Source of the DNA: Rhynchonema sp. JSB1_4 | Taxonomy: Eukaryota; Nematoda; Chromadorea; Monhysterida; Xyalidae | NCBI GenBank assembly: GCA_030248065.1 | Contig: JASAMV010004630.1 | Location: 1-64,000, forward strand | Reading direction: 5' to 3' | DNA length: 64,000 nt | In this document: piece after piece, positions 11,601-22,700 of the stretch | Layout of the letters: the number at the start of each line of letters is the position of its first letter | How positions within the stretch are numbered: the first letter of the stretch is position 1 | Program-made: the position numbers and the translations under genes | The notes under the pieces: generated by a model | Told to the model about the DNA's origin: nothing | Database searches by the model: none | The model's input: the letters and a program-made list of their open reading frames with translations, nothing else

Positions 11601-14600
11601 AATAAACGTGACGTTTCGACACAGCTTTTCATCTGCACTTTTGATATTTCGATCGTGATAGTATCTGTTCTCACTTTTGTGTTGTCGACAACGATCACAA
11701 AGCCGTGTTCGACGTTGCTTTGGCGTTGCATTGTCCATTGTAACTTGGCATTCAGTGCACAGCAGCCGACCGTGCCGGACTTCGGCTGCAATTAGAATCA
11801 TTCATTGCATTTGCATCATTCTTGCCAACATATTCTGCAGCTATTGTTCACTTGGCCACTCTCGATCCAGCTCTTCAGTCAAAGCACCAATAAAGTCGGG
11901 GCTGTCCATCCTGTTCAGTTGTTGTTGAATTTGTCCCATTCGCTGCAATAGTTCCACAACTTGTTGGCCGAGGAATTTTTTGGCGCGTTCAGGATTCGGC
12001 TGAGCTTGCACATGTCGAAGCCTGATGAGGAAATGAACAGTAAGTTCGCAGTATCCTGGAGTAAGCCGGGTAAATACATGTGGGTGCTCACGGGTTGCAC
12101 AAGAATTGTAGTGGACTAGCGTATCGCTGTCGAGTAACTCACTGCTGCTTAATTCGCTCGTGAGCTCGTTCCAGTTCGTTGCGTTCGTCGAGCAGACGTT
12201 GGCGGTCGTGCTCTTGGTGCAAATCAACATATGTTTCATGTAAGTAACGAAGATAATTTTCAAAATCATGTTCTCCGGAATCACGATCGCCCTGAAATCG
12301 TGTACTAATTCGCACATATAGTAGGTATGTATGACTGGTTTTGCAAATTGATGCTAACTAACCACATCGCGATACTGACGAACAGCGTCATGAACTCCTT
12401 CGCCCAGTAGATAACGCCGTGCATGATCATGCTGTTGCAGATGCCGGCCTGAGTTGTGTGACAAAGATTTGAGATAAATCCATCTTGTTAGTGCTTCGAC
12501 ATTTTCTGGTGGTATGCATGCCATACACTGTATGCATGCAGCGAGCCACATTAAATCTGGAGGAAAGCACAACTACTACTAGAGTTGAAGCATCAATTTC
12601 GACCGGCGTAAATGTTGCCGCACTGTACTTCATAAACAACACTTTCACAGTGGTCGAAATCAGCGATGTAGAACTCTATCGCGAAACATAGCCGAAGCAA
12701 AGGCTGAATCGTTCAACTGCGTTCGTAAGTGCCAGCCTTCAACTTAACTTTACATCCGGCCTGATATGTTGTCTCACCGTCAGTAAATGCCTCCATCCTT
12801 GCATTAGCACCGAATCTCTCTTGATAGTAAGTCCTGTCCCACGGATGTTGCCGGTGGCCACCGGCCCTATCAGCGTGATGTCCATGTAGATCCATTGGTC
12901 TAAATGGACGTGCCATTGGATGATTTGGCCCGTCACCGTCGCCTCTCAGTCCCATCATCATTCGCTCTCTCAGACTATGGTAGCCATCACCGACCACTTC
13001 GACGAGGTTATCGATGTTCACTTTAGCTGTAACGGAAAAGAAAAGCATTAGTTTCACATTATTATTGATTTCAAACTGCTATGAATGACGAGCTTAAAAT
13101 CACTGACTCTTTGAAGGCTGAGGCTCATCTTCCGAATGCTTTGAACCATTTTCTGATGCTCGTTTTCGGTCCTTCTTGGATGGGGTCTAAAAACGCGTGG
13201 TGTCTTTCAAATTTTGGCTTATGCCAAGTAATGTTTCAAGATCCGGACAACCTTGTTCTTGTCGTGCACCACCCGATTCGGGTAAAGACGCGCATAGTCA
13301 GCCTCAGCCTGTCGTCCAGCGGCACGAGCAACATCACCATGCACACTGTCCACTGTGGAACTGGCCGGACAAAGACCACTGTTTGCTTCGTTCCCTGTTC
13401 TGCAATTGTGCCCCGTCTCAAGATTCTAGCTTATCCTACGAATCAGGCAGACTTAAACGAACCCAATTCGTATGCGCTTGTCAAAGTGGTCATATCCATT
13501 GATGCGCTCACGACATACGTAACAAATGTGGGCACCACAGCGACACACGATGTGATTGCAGCCTCCGCTCTTGATCAGCCTGGGAGACGTAATGGATGGG
13601 TAGAAGAACTTGACAGTGCAAATCAGAGGAAGTGTGCTGTGCATTTATTTAAACAACTAACGGTGTGTTGCACTGCGGACATTTTCGGATCAGCGCCTCT
13701 GCGATTCTGTTTTCAATGAACTTGCGGTAGTGAGTTTCATCAGCAGTTTCAACCTCTTCGCATCGCTGTGGAATGTGTGACTCGCGCTGGCAGTCTCTGA
13801 AAGAACAGATACTTTTTACATGGCCTCTGTGAGTTCTGGAATGAGCGTTGAGGATGGCCGCCGGACAGCTTACTTCCAATTGCAAATGCAACAAATAAGA
13901 AATGCATTACGCACCTGCAGCTTAGTTTTTGACACTCCGGATTGTGACATCGAAACACACGATCGTCCGTGTTCTCGTTCTGCACCTGATACTCGCAAAA
14001 TGGACATTCCTCCATGTTGTCGAGCGCGGCCAGACGGATGTTCTCACGGGCTGCAGTTCAATGCGATATTTGCGGGAAAATTTTGCACTCGCATCGAGGT
14101 TCGGCACAGCATGTTGGATAGCAGCTGAGAAACTAACCTGCACGTTTGAGCAGTAACGACAGCTGAGCCGGCGTTAGTAGGCTGTTGTATTGTGCCGGTG
14201 GTACGACGGCATCGCAGTCTGATAAACACGTCACCCTGTGACCACCTAAAAGTTGACACATAAACAGGTTTCGCATTCGAGAAAATGAAAAAAATCAAAA
14301 TTTAAAAAAAATACTAACCCTCACTAAGCACAGCTTCAATATGTCGCCGCAAGCACTGAGCGCAGAATGTGTGCAGCGGAACGTCATGTTCATCAAGTAG
14401 ACCACAATTCAGCAATTCATCAGGCAGAACTTCGTCATCCAAACAAATGGGACACGTTCCAACCTGGTTCCGTTCACGAGCCTCAGCGATCCGGGTCGCT
14501 CGTTCGGCTCGACGACGTTCCAACTCGGCTGCAACGTTAGGTGCAATATGGTTTGTTATGAAAGTGCCTTTTTCAGAATTATTGTGGAAAGATATATATT

Positions 14601-16210
14601 GTGCTGGTATAGTTTTAGCAAAGCCCGATTACACCTTCAATCTCTGCTCGGTTGCGAATGAACTGCATTTCTCGAAAGAATGTTTCGTCAAGCTCTTCTG
14701 GCCATTGCTGCCGTTCCGGGCGTCTTTTTTCAGTTCGTTGTTGCATGTTCAACAGCTCATCAGGCAGGTCGCCCCGAATTGCGTACCGGCCTTTGTTCTG
14801 ACCGTTATTGTCTTGAAAGTTAAAATTTTTATCACGACGTATAATACCACCCTGTTAATTATGCGAGGTGCTTGAATGGAAAACTAGTCCAAAAACGTGC
14901 CTGTTTGTAGAATTATCATCAGCAAGCGTTATTAATGTTTAGTAGGCTAATTCTGCCCCGGCTGAGCCCGGCAATATTGAGAGCCTAAGCCTAAATCTGT
15001 CATGATGACCTACAGGAATTCATTCAAACACTAACGTCCTTGCAGGAACTGAACAGTCGGCCACAACAAATTGCCATGATGTTTCAGTAGGGCACGCAGG
15101 AACTCTTCGGCCAAACGGTCGTATGTTCTGAGCAGATAGATCTGAAATCGCGACAATCATGGGCTCCCATTTGAATTCAGATCCGATGGTACATTCAAGA
15201 GTCAATATTCGTGGAGACACTAACCACGGCGTGCTCTACATATTTATCCGTGACGACACGGCCCCTGTTTGCGAAATGAGCGGTCGGATCCTCGTAAAGA
15301 CGTAGAAAATTTAGTAAATCGAACTCATTCGTGAGCTCGTGACGCAGACGCTCGATCTCTTGACGTCGTCGTCGATCGGCCAGCTTGGGGTATTCCTTTG
15401 TGGTCAACTCTGCAATTATTTACCACACCTTAGGAACAAATTATTTCCAAACAGTAAAACGCTTCCTGACGAAATTAACACACCATCAACAAGCCGCGGG
15501 AATGTCAACACGTCCAGACGTCGAAGCACGTGCTCCGGATCCACTTCCGGAAACATTTCCACAATCAGGTCAACCGGCGGGCGTTCGTTCTGAAACAGCT
15601 ACCAGGTCGCAGACCACGCTTTTAAAAAATGCCTGCTGTTTGAAACACAACGAAAACACGCCTGTTGCTCTGCTGCGTAGTCGTGGTCTCGATGAGGCTG
15701 AATATTTGGTTCCCTCTGACGGCTCGACCCTGGCTGATCGTCAACCACTGGCCGAGCATGTGCAATATCTGTAGATTAGAAATAGAGGGAAAGTAGTCAA
15801 TATCGGCCTCAGATTCAAAACATACAAAAATTAGGCACCTGCTGCTTCGTCACCTTCATTCTTTTCGTCCGTGACTGTTGTCTTATCGCTCGCCAGGCTG
15901 ACAATGTCGCCGTCCAGCACGCACACACCCGGAATCGAAACTAGAAAGTCGCGCAGTGTCTGATGACCCAACGCCCGATAATTAATGAACTCCGTGAAGT
16001 AGGCCTCGTAGTGCTGAAAAAATTGCTTTTTTTTGTCGCACTGACCCACTTTTTTGTTTAGTTAAAATAGAGATTACATTTGCTCTCCTGAGTTGAAAAT
16101 CAGTCAACACTCACTACTTCAATCACATCAACATGCAATCGCAAATGTTCGGTCAACAATTGACGAAGGTTATTCTTGATTGTTGATTGGCTGGTGATTA
16201 CCGTTGCCAT
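2661..16210 (-). CDS. RBR-type E3 ubiquitin ligase, RNF216/TRIAD3-like, paralogue A (multi-exon)
   Basis: Predicted RING1-IBR-RING2 ubiquitin ligase. The ATG is at 16210-16208. Exons 16210-16115 and 16013-15839 encode a LOTUS/OST-HTH-like domain ending [17 protein letters not shown]. About 15590-15470 encodes a CUE-like segment ([20 protein letters not shown]). RING1 ([21 protein letters not shown]) is at about 14530-14317, the IBR ([20 protein letters not shown]) at about 14045-13920, and the IBR/RING2 linker at about 13800-13670. RING2 ([18 protein letters not shown], then INGYDHF as in RNF216) is at about 13590-13470; the expected catalytic Cys is the first Cys of CRC. The C-terminal extension holds three Cys4 ribbons (about 11780-11330) and coiled coils (about 7060-6850 and 4600-4450). 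It ends QINITIG...MDTH with TGA at 2661-2663. Introns are full of mobile elements. Most exons match gene B, so it is probably a working gene; the full splice pattern is inferred. Confidence 0.85.
3151..3513. mobile_element. MITE of the TATAGTCCAGCC family, copy 1
   Basis: The left end reads TATAGTCCAGCCACGTGCTC and the right end is its inverted counterpart (GAGTTCGTGGCTGAACTATA). The ends include ATGAGACGACT in inverted orientation. It is about 85-90% similar by eye to 17685-18058 across its full length. TA at the borders suggests a Tc1/mariner-type target. It lies between the last two recognised exons of gene A. No transposase is encoded; the open frames inside ([12 protein letters not shown] and similar) occur in both copies but match nothing I know. 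Confidence 0.75.
4701..6237. repeat. 37-bp minisatellite, about 41 tandem copies
   Basis: The unit GGACACTTAGCTTGCCTTCT, followed by a G-run, CGGAAAYGCCTT, repeats head to tail about 41 times with few substitutions (mainly A/G or C/T at the AATGCC/AACGCC position, and GGGGGCGG/GGGAGCGG). Unit length 37 is not a multiple of three, so three units give a 37-residue peptide period in open frames on both strands; I treat these as artefacts. The array lies in an intron of gene A, next to an inverted-repeat element. Confidence 0.95.
6250..6835. mobile_element. Inverted-repeat element beside the minisatellite
   Basis: The left end (ttaccggagtttcccatata, near 6254) and the right end (tatagaaaactccggtag, near 6804) are inverted counterparts. 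Internal pieces are also inverted: 'tccgaacagagacg...tagggccttcgagggct' against 'cgagggctctatccagaaac...ccgaatagagccc'. Between them lie a short (TG)n run near 6479-6503 and a GC-rich patch at about 6565-6630. There is no coding capacity. It sits in the same gene A intron as the minisatellite. Confidence 0.6.
7330..7690. repeat. Imperfect palindrome in a gene A intron
   Basis: The left part (gcgaatgtgctttgtgggta, then ggggttgcggttttgaccca) is repeated inverted at about 7565-7645 (tgggttgaaaccgcaacccc, then cccacaaagcacaatcgcat). The centre at about 7465-7560 is unique. It overlaps the left end of the next element, so the two may be parts of one composite. Confidence 0.6.
7642..7829. mobile_element. 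Short MITE related to the TATAGTCCA family
   Basis: The ends are inverted and resemble the 3151-3513 family: left 'agtcctaccgcaagctcatgagacg', right 'cgtctcatagagttcgtggttggactata'. The interior holds an inverted pair, 'cacgtatttcgaaacttttcg' and 'cgaaaactttcgaaacacgtg'. Non-coding. Confidence 0.6.
8420..9143. mobile_element. Fold-back transposon with TTTCGGTCCA arm repeats, copy 1
   Basis: Each arm (about 8425-8615 and 8938-9125) is a run of about ten imperfect repeats of roughly 21 bases with the core TTTCGGTCCA, in opposite orientations. The centre is itself inverted (TCGATAATCAGTACCGCATT and its complement). The 8-bp direct repeat CCGCGATT flanks it at 8412-8419 and 9144-9151, which I read as the target duplication. 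The repetitive arms give frames such as FGPGTFRS in all phases. It lies in a gene A intron and is related to 61500-62471. Confidence 0.85.
9469..9608. mobile_element. Harbinger-like MITE, GGGCTCCACCAGATAGACCC family
   Basis: A 140-bp near-palindrome whose ends read GGGCTCCACCAGATAGACCC and the complement of GAGTTCCACCAGATAGACCC; both continue with GAAACCCGAAAC. It is flanked by TTA at 9466-9468 and 9609-9611, the 3-bp target typical of PIF/Harbinger elements. It sits at the edge of a gene A exon, which continues from about 9612. A relative occurs at 63158-63557. Confidence 0.8.
9876..11274. mobile_element. 1.4-kb non-autonomous element, GGCTGCCTTCACAAT termini
   Basis: Terminal inverted repeats GGCTGCCTTCACAAT / ATTGTGAAGGCAGCC are flanked by TTC at 9873-9875 and 11275-11277. 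Subterminal regions carry inverted repeats rich in GCGCGTTTGCGC and TTCACAATG. The interior contains a GC-rich, strand-skewed segment listed separately. No transposase is seen. Removing the element leaves a 52-base gene A intron (donor gtacgttactg, acceptor gttcaaccag), so it expanded a minimal intron. Confidence 0.75.
10325..10945. other. GC-rich, strand-skewed insert inside the 9876-11274 element
   Basis: About 10327-10530 is G/purine-rich and about 10780-10936 is strongly C-rich (runs of C up to 8), unlike the AT-balanced surroundings. The minus strand of the second part has several G-runs and could form G-quadruplexes. Open frames (Arg/Pro-rich or Gly-rich) follow the base skew, so I do not call genes. 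It may be a captured sequence. Confidence 0.5.
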
Positions 16211-17684
16211 TGTAACTGAGCCGATTGGTAAAGTTTATCTGCAATAATAGGCAGACAGACAACAAGAAACACGAAGTTAGATGTTGGTTGAAACGAGTGC
16301 AATCAAACGCGCAGCACAGCAGGTTCTGGGCATGGGTGGGTAAAGCAAAGCAGCGCCTAGTTTGAACGTGGTCAAAGCACAGCGACCTCGTGAGGCGCTC
16401 CTTTGATCCGCATGACATCTACATATGTTTCAACAGCACACAAGCATTTAACAAACTGTGGGTAAATGGCGATCAAAGATATGTGCATTGAAGTACCATA
16501 TATTTGAAACTCTCAACTGAAGTCAGTTATTATCTGCAATCCACTAATGTAGTCGCTGTGGGACCCACGCCAGTCAGTCGCAGTCAGAGTTGTCTGGCGG
16601 CAATTCGAATGCGTTGGTTTGTAACCAACATAAGATGGCTGACCTGGCCCACAGCACTGCACTGGCGCGTTGCCTGCAAACCACACAACGGCAATGTCTC
16701 CCACACACACGTGCAGAGAAAGGGATGCAGTTTTCTGATTCTGTGGGTGGAGAGTATCACGCTCACAGGCGTGTTCGCATCTTTGCGAACTGGACAAGAT
16801 GATCTCAATATTGAAACCTCGTAATTGTGTGCACATACCTGCCAAGTGCCCGTTTGATCAGTTTTTCTCGGGAAGGAAACGAAATCACTTTAATTAACGG
16901 CAAAAATTGGACTATTCGAAAATTAAATAAACAGACATTGAATGGAAAGTTGTGATAATTGTTCCGAATCAAAAGTTTCGTAGGGCATATCGTCTACTCA
17001 ATATTCCCTTTTGCCACGATGCATTCTTCAGGTTTTGACACTGGATACAAATGTTCGAAATAAGACAGGAATATCCCCTTCATTTGAATTTTAGACCTGT
17101 GGCATGTTAGGGATCATCGTGCGTGGACTCTCATAAGTCACGTGAATGCGAAAGACTGGTGCTTGACTCAAAAAGACAGACACGCACGAGTTAGGCGTAA
17201 CATTTGTGCATGCAGATGTTGTCTACTTGCCCAAAGTTTGTTGTAACGAAATTACCAGAAATGAGAGCTGTTGGTATCCGCTGCTGGTCACCAATGGCTT
17301 GATTCAATGTTTTAACATCACTAGAATTGAGTTTGTGCCATATGTAAATACCGACATTAATGTGCATGTCCACCTACACCCGCGAAGTTCCAATTGACTA
17401 CGGCGTTTACTTTTGCAGCAACACTGTTTAAAGAAAAAAGCATGAAAATAGAAAAACAATAGCACCTAAGCGCTTTAAAAGGCAGAAAAATATCAGTAAG
17501 CAAAACAATATGCAGTACTAAACGACAAGCTGAGCATAGTACCAAAAACGCGTCTTAGAAAATCAAGCCATGGACCTCCACCAGTTAAATCCGATATGTC
17601 GCGATGCGACAAGTTTAAGCTGCGGCAAGGGAACTCTAAAACATGAAACCGATGTAATGTGCACAATACTGCATGTATGTACAG
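16211..17684. other. 5' flank of gene A, no gene recognised
   Basis: This stretch should hold the promoter of gene A. A 21-base sequence at 16592-16612 containing TCTGGCGGCAATTYGAATGC is shared, with one difference, with the 5' flank of gene B (30457-30477) in the same orientation relative to the genes. The open frames on both strands around 16500-16850 lack recognisable features. Confidence 0.5.
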
Positions 17685-18058
17685 TATAGTCCAGTCCACC
17701 CACGAGCTCATGGTCATGAGACGACTTTTTTAAAGCTTGCTTGGCCAGATTCAAAAATATGCTCCGGCTACGCATGTTTTCACAAAACAAAAGAAAGAGA
17801 TTGGGCCGAGAGAGATGATGACAGTTCCAGCTGGCTGACCTCAATTTGTTGCTCACTTACGCGAACAGCAACGTTGTTCAACTCACAAATGTTTTGCGGG
17901 TCAAAAGGGACTTTACGCACCGAGGTGGAGAGCGTGTTTTTAAAAAATACGTGCGTTTCTCTTTCTTTCATTTCCGAAATACGTGGAATCTGAACATTAT
18001 TGGATCCGCACAAGCCAACTTTAAAAAAATCGTGTCATGAGCTCGTAGCTGGACTATA
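17685..18058. mobile_element. MITE of the TATAGTCCAGCC family, copy 2
   Basis: A full-length relative of 3151-3513, with inverted ends TATAGTCCAG...CATGAGACGACTT and the complement of its right end (gagctcgtagctggactata). It lies between gene A and gene B. Non-coding. Confidence 0.75.
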
Positions 18059-18301
18059 CTTGCATCAAACTCAGTTGAGATGCCCAATTTGTGTATGAAT
18101 GAACAGACAAAAAACACTGGTCATTTTCACATTTGTGCGATGGCACAAAATTTACAGTGCAGTACGAGGCACTTTATACACTAGATTAGCATGCGGCACT
18201 GAAGGCAAAGACAATATCTTCACACACGATGAAGAATGTACACGGAATCAAAATGATGATTACTCCTCCAGCCAGTGCAGTACACATATACATGCAGTAA
18301 G

Positions 18302-19518
18302 CAGGGTTGGCAAAAAACGACGGCGTTTTTTCTTAAAAAAAGACGTTTTTAAAAAAACGTCTGGGTCGTTTTTCGTTCTTTAAAATCCTGAATTTCCTTG
18401 ATTTTCCCTGATTTTTTAGAAAAAGTACCCTGATTTTCAAGGAAAATCAATCTTTTGTCCCATTTTTTTTTCAAAAAATTTTCGACCAATTTTTACTTTG
18501 TTGAGATACGTCGATACACGCAGTGGTTAATAAAAAAAATTTTTTATTCAAACCCCATTTTTTAAAAAAAAAATTTTTTTTTAATTTAAAAAAAAATTTT
18601 TTTTATTCCAGCCAAAAACTGCCAGAAACGAAAAAAAATGAGCGCTAAAGCAAAAAATAGTGGCATTTTTCTTCCATAACGTGTGGTAAGTGCATATAAA
18701 GCACTCACGACACGAAAACAATACTAAACAATGGTCAATGAGTACCAACAGTAGTCAGGTACACACCCGTACACTTCCCCCACGTGGTGTGGGTGCCTTG
18801 GTGTGGCTTTGTGACACTCAAGACGGTAAATTTGGGTGAAACTATTGCCTCTTGGTACACGACCAATGCAAATATGTGACAAACAGTGTAAATATAGAGT
18901 GAATATCCCACCGAATCACTGCTTTCGGGTCTGTTGCATGGATAAATGCATGCCCACCCAGTCACATGTACATGTGTAATCATATGAGAGGCCATGTGAG
19001 TGTGTGCACTATGTCTAGATGCCACAAAACAACGATTATGGCACCCAATACACCCATGGTAGGGTCGGGTGATGTTAACAGTAGCAATTTTTATGCAAAA
19101 AATAGCACTTTTAGAGCAAAAAAATAGAGAAATTTTCGAATTTTGAAATAATAAAAAAATTTTTTTTTAACTTTTGGAACGAATTTTTTTTTTAATTTTT
19201 TTTTAATAAAAAAAATTTTTTTTAAAAACCACTGGATACACGGAGTTTGACTTTCAATGATGACCCCGGCCAAAGTTGGTCCCATGATGCGGGTCTGATA
19301 TGGGATGTTAACAACTCGCTAGAAAAGGGTTGAAACCCGTATATTTTGCCTCAGAACACATAGAATTACTTCACTTAACCACGTTTTCTTCCAAACATGA
19401 GCGTTTTCCATTTTTTTGGGGCAAATGTTGGTCATCTGGGCGTTTTTTAGAAAAAGCGTTTTAAAACAAACGGTTTAAAAAACGATTTTTTGAAAAAAAC
19501 GTTCTTTGCCCAACCCTG
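18302..19518. mobile_element. hAT-like MITE (CAGGGTTGG termini) carrying a nested insertion
   Basis: Ends CAGGGTTGGC / GCCCAACCCTG are flanked by the perfect 8-bp direct repeat GCAGTAAG (18294-18301 and 19519-19526), as expected of hAT transposons. The element sequence is interrupted at 18520 by another element (18521-19234). Without it the body matches the uninterrupted copy at 33677-34174 along its length. No transposase frame. Confidence 0.9.
18521..19234. mobile_element. hAT-like MITE (CAGTGGTTAATAAAA termini), nested copy 1
   Basis: Inverted ends CAGTGGTTAATAAAA / TTTTAAAAACCACTG, with A/T-rich subterminal runs of the aaaaaatttttt type. The 8-bp duplication GATACACG lies at 18513-18520 and 19235-19242. 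About 95% identical by eye to 21006-21717. The central part carries acacttcccccacgtggtgt and similar unique sequence without a plausible protein. Confidence 0.92.
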
Positions 19519-19728
19519 GCAGTAAGTAGAAGGCGTTAACACTTCTCACAAAGTTGAAACACCGCACGAAAAGCACAAATGACCAATGCAAAAAGTATTA
19601 AGTACAGGGAAGCCCTGGAGTTGAATAAAATTATCAATGTATGTACAGTATATTCAATGCAATAAATGAAAATCCGTAGGTATCTGCTTTTATTCATACT
19701 ATTCTCACAAAAAATCATGCTTTCAACT

Positions 19729-22700
19729 TCATTCCCAGTTATCTATATCCATGCGCTCGATAGAAGCTGGTTGTTGTGACATGGTACCTTGATTGAGGGA
19801 CATTGCTGCTTGATGATCTGCACCAAGAGCACCGATTGTGATGTTGATTTGCACTGGAGGTGCAGCAGTTGCCGACGATGATGACTGTTCACTCGATGAA
19901 GTCTGAACAAGAAAGTTAGAATTGGCGACTATAAAATACAGGATGCAACAAAACCCGAAATGACCAACCACAGTCAGAGTTTCGCTAGGCTCGCGCACCA
20001 ATGCACGTGAAGAGCTTGTGCGGCTTCGTGGCTGTAACCGTACTGACATTAGACAATGGTCGATATCAAACTTGGTGATCGGATCGGTATACTTAGTCAC
20101 ATCACATCAACATGATTGGACAAGGTAGCCACATCCCTTTTGGTCCCGAACATTTTGGTTGGCAATCGGAGTGACCAAAAACTTCAAAGGTCTACTTTTG
20201 AAGTTTTTGGTCACTCCGATTGCCAACCAAAATGTTGGCTCAGGCTCGTGGGGGTTTCTAATCCTCACCCGCTTCACACCACCTCACACGTATCAATACA
20301 CTCAGTGTAAGCCTAAGCCTAAGCCTGACGACAAGTGTACGCCTAAGCCCATCATTAAACAGGCCATACAAGCTTGATGTTTCAACGAAACTACATAAGC
20401 AACGAGCTGGGGCGCGAGACCGATCCGATCCGATCACCCTGTTTGATATCGACCAACGTTTCTGCTTTCAAAGCACGTGCCATTTTGAGCAGCATGATAA
20501 CTTGCAACATACCACACTCTTGTGTCGTTTGGCATGGATGTCGTCACGAGCGCTCGATGATCGTTGAACAGAACGTGGGCGGTGATGACCGCTTGTTGTC
20601 AAGCATGGATCCTCTCCGACGTCGCAGACATTCTCTGAAACATGAGCACACTGCTTCTTTTTCATTAGCACAAGGATTAGGATAAGGGCATGACAAACGC
20701 TGTCTGCGAGTTACCAACCCACAATGCGTACCAGGGTTGTTTCAAAAAGGTTGTTAATTTAAAAAATTTAAACAAAATTTTTTTTGAAACTCAGATTTTG
20801 CTTTTTTTAATAAAAAAAGGTTGCCCAAAATGGGCTGAAATTTCCAAAAATGGCCTTTTTCGAGGCAAAAAAATGGCACTTTTTTCTGTGGACGGGACAA
20901 TTTTTTCCAAAATCGCGCCTGCGGCGCCCTGTATTGTCTCCAAATCCTTACAGGGATGCGCGGGGCGGTGATGTGGCACGGCACCGATAATGCACTACTG
21001 TATGCCAGTGGTTAATAAAAAAAAATTTTTATTCAAACCCCATTTTTTTTAAAAAAATTTTTTTTAATGTAAAAAAATTTTTTTATTCCAGCCAAAAACT
21101 GCCAGAAACGAAAAAAAATGAGCGCTAAAGCAAAAAATAGTGGCATTTTTCTTCCATAACGTGTGGTAAGTGCATATAAAGCACTCACGACACGAAAACA
21201 ATACCAAACAATGGTCAATGAATACCAACAGTAGTCAGGTACACACCCGTACACTTCCCCCACGTGGTGTGGCCTTGGTGTGGCTTTGTGACACTCAAGA
21301 CGGTAAATTTGGGTGAAACTATTGCCTCTTGGTACACGACCAATGCAAATATGTGACAAACAGTGTAAATATAGAGTGAATATCACACCGAATCACTGCT
21401 TTCGGGTCTGTTGCATGGATAAATGCATGCCCACCCAGTCACATGTACATGTGTAATCATATGAGAGGCCATGTGAGTGTGTGCACTATGCCTAGATGCC
21501 ACAAAACAACGATTATGGCACCCAATACACCCAAGGTAGGGTCGGGTGATGTTAACAGTAGCAATTTTTATGCAAAAAATAGCACTTTTAGAGCAAAAAA
21601 TATAGAAATTTTCGAATTTTGAAATAATAAAAAAAATTTTTTTTTAACTTTTGGAACGAATTTTTTAAAAAAAAAAATTTTTTTTAATAAAAAAAATTTT
21701 TTTTTTAAAAACCACTGCTGCATGCTACTACACATGTATATTGATATATGCAGGTCTGGAGTCGATCTGACACGCAAGATTTGTAATCGATATTTTGATG
21801 GTCGTATATCACATATACGGCATTAGATGCATTAAAATACGTTTTACCGCATGCTACAATACATTAGAGTAACATCGTTAGTCAAAATCAACCTCAGACT
21901 GGTCGGAGACCATAGAATCTGCACAATACTACCGGGTCACCACACAAGTTGGGTCTAAGGCGAAAATTTTTCAGTTTTTGAAAAATATGTTGTATCGATT
22001 TCATTTATCCTGAAACGTAGTTTGCAACACTTTTTCTAATAAAAAAATTCGTAAAAGAGCAATGGAAGCGCTTTTTTTAAAAAAAAGCTCGTTAATTAAA
22101 ATTTTTTCAACCCTGATGCGTACATACCTCCGCTCTCAGACCCCGATGACAGCACAATCACTTCCTCATTTGTAACCCCTGCCATTGTTTCTCTGTTGAC
22201 TGCAGCATTGCTTCCCACCTGAAGTTACGATTGATTGTGCCTTCATATTTCTGCTTCACCCGTAAAACACTGTACCTCTGTGCTGCTGGTTTTATCTGCT
22301 TGATCTGCATGGCTGCTCGATTCTACCGCTGTACGCTTTGCTGTCTCGTCTGCTACGCGTCTCCGTTTCTCATCCCGCTCCTTTATCGTTGCTTTGTATT
22401 CTTCCAGCAGATCTTGTAGTTCGGCTTGAACTGTGTCGTCGTCTTCCATTGGGACGTCACCTGTTGATTCAGTTGAGTTATAGACTTAGGTGCAGTCTCA
22501 ATGATTTCATAGCGTCAGGTTGAGAACCTGCTGTTGCACCCGGTCCATCGGGCTGCTGTCGACTGATGCTTGCCGCTTCCGCTGGTAAGGCTCCAGTCGA
22601 ATGTTCGTTGCATTTGGAGGCTCTTCCCTTCTTTTTCTGTTTCGCCTTCTCGGCTTTCGACTGAAAATAGCAGCAAATTGATCAAATAACTCAAACTCCT

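Noticed and set aside
15077..15086. Copy of the intronic decamer in gene A
   Set aside because: It lies in coding sequence (LLKHHGN) and the paralogue has the same residues with different codons (27945 region), so it is a chance match.
16513..16845. First exon of gene A further upstream
   Set aside because: The ATG at 16210 gives an N-terminus that aligns with gene B from its first residues, and no donor links the upstream frame to it.
20306..20350. Interstitial telomere (AAGCCT, complement of AGGCTT) suggesting a nematode chromosome end
   Set aside because: Only three units, and the same words recur in the fold-back element centre at 61945-62090 with fixed neighbouring sequence, so they belong to the transposon.
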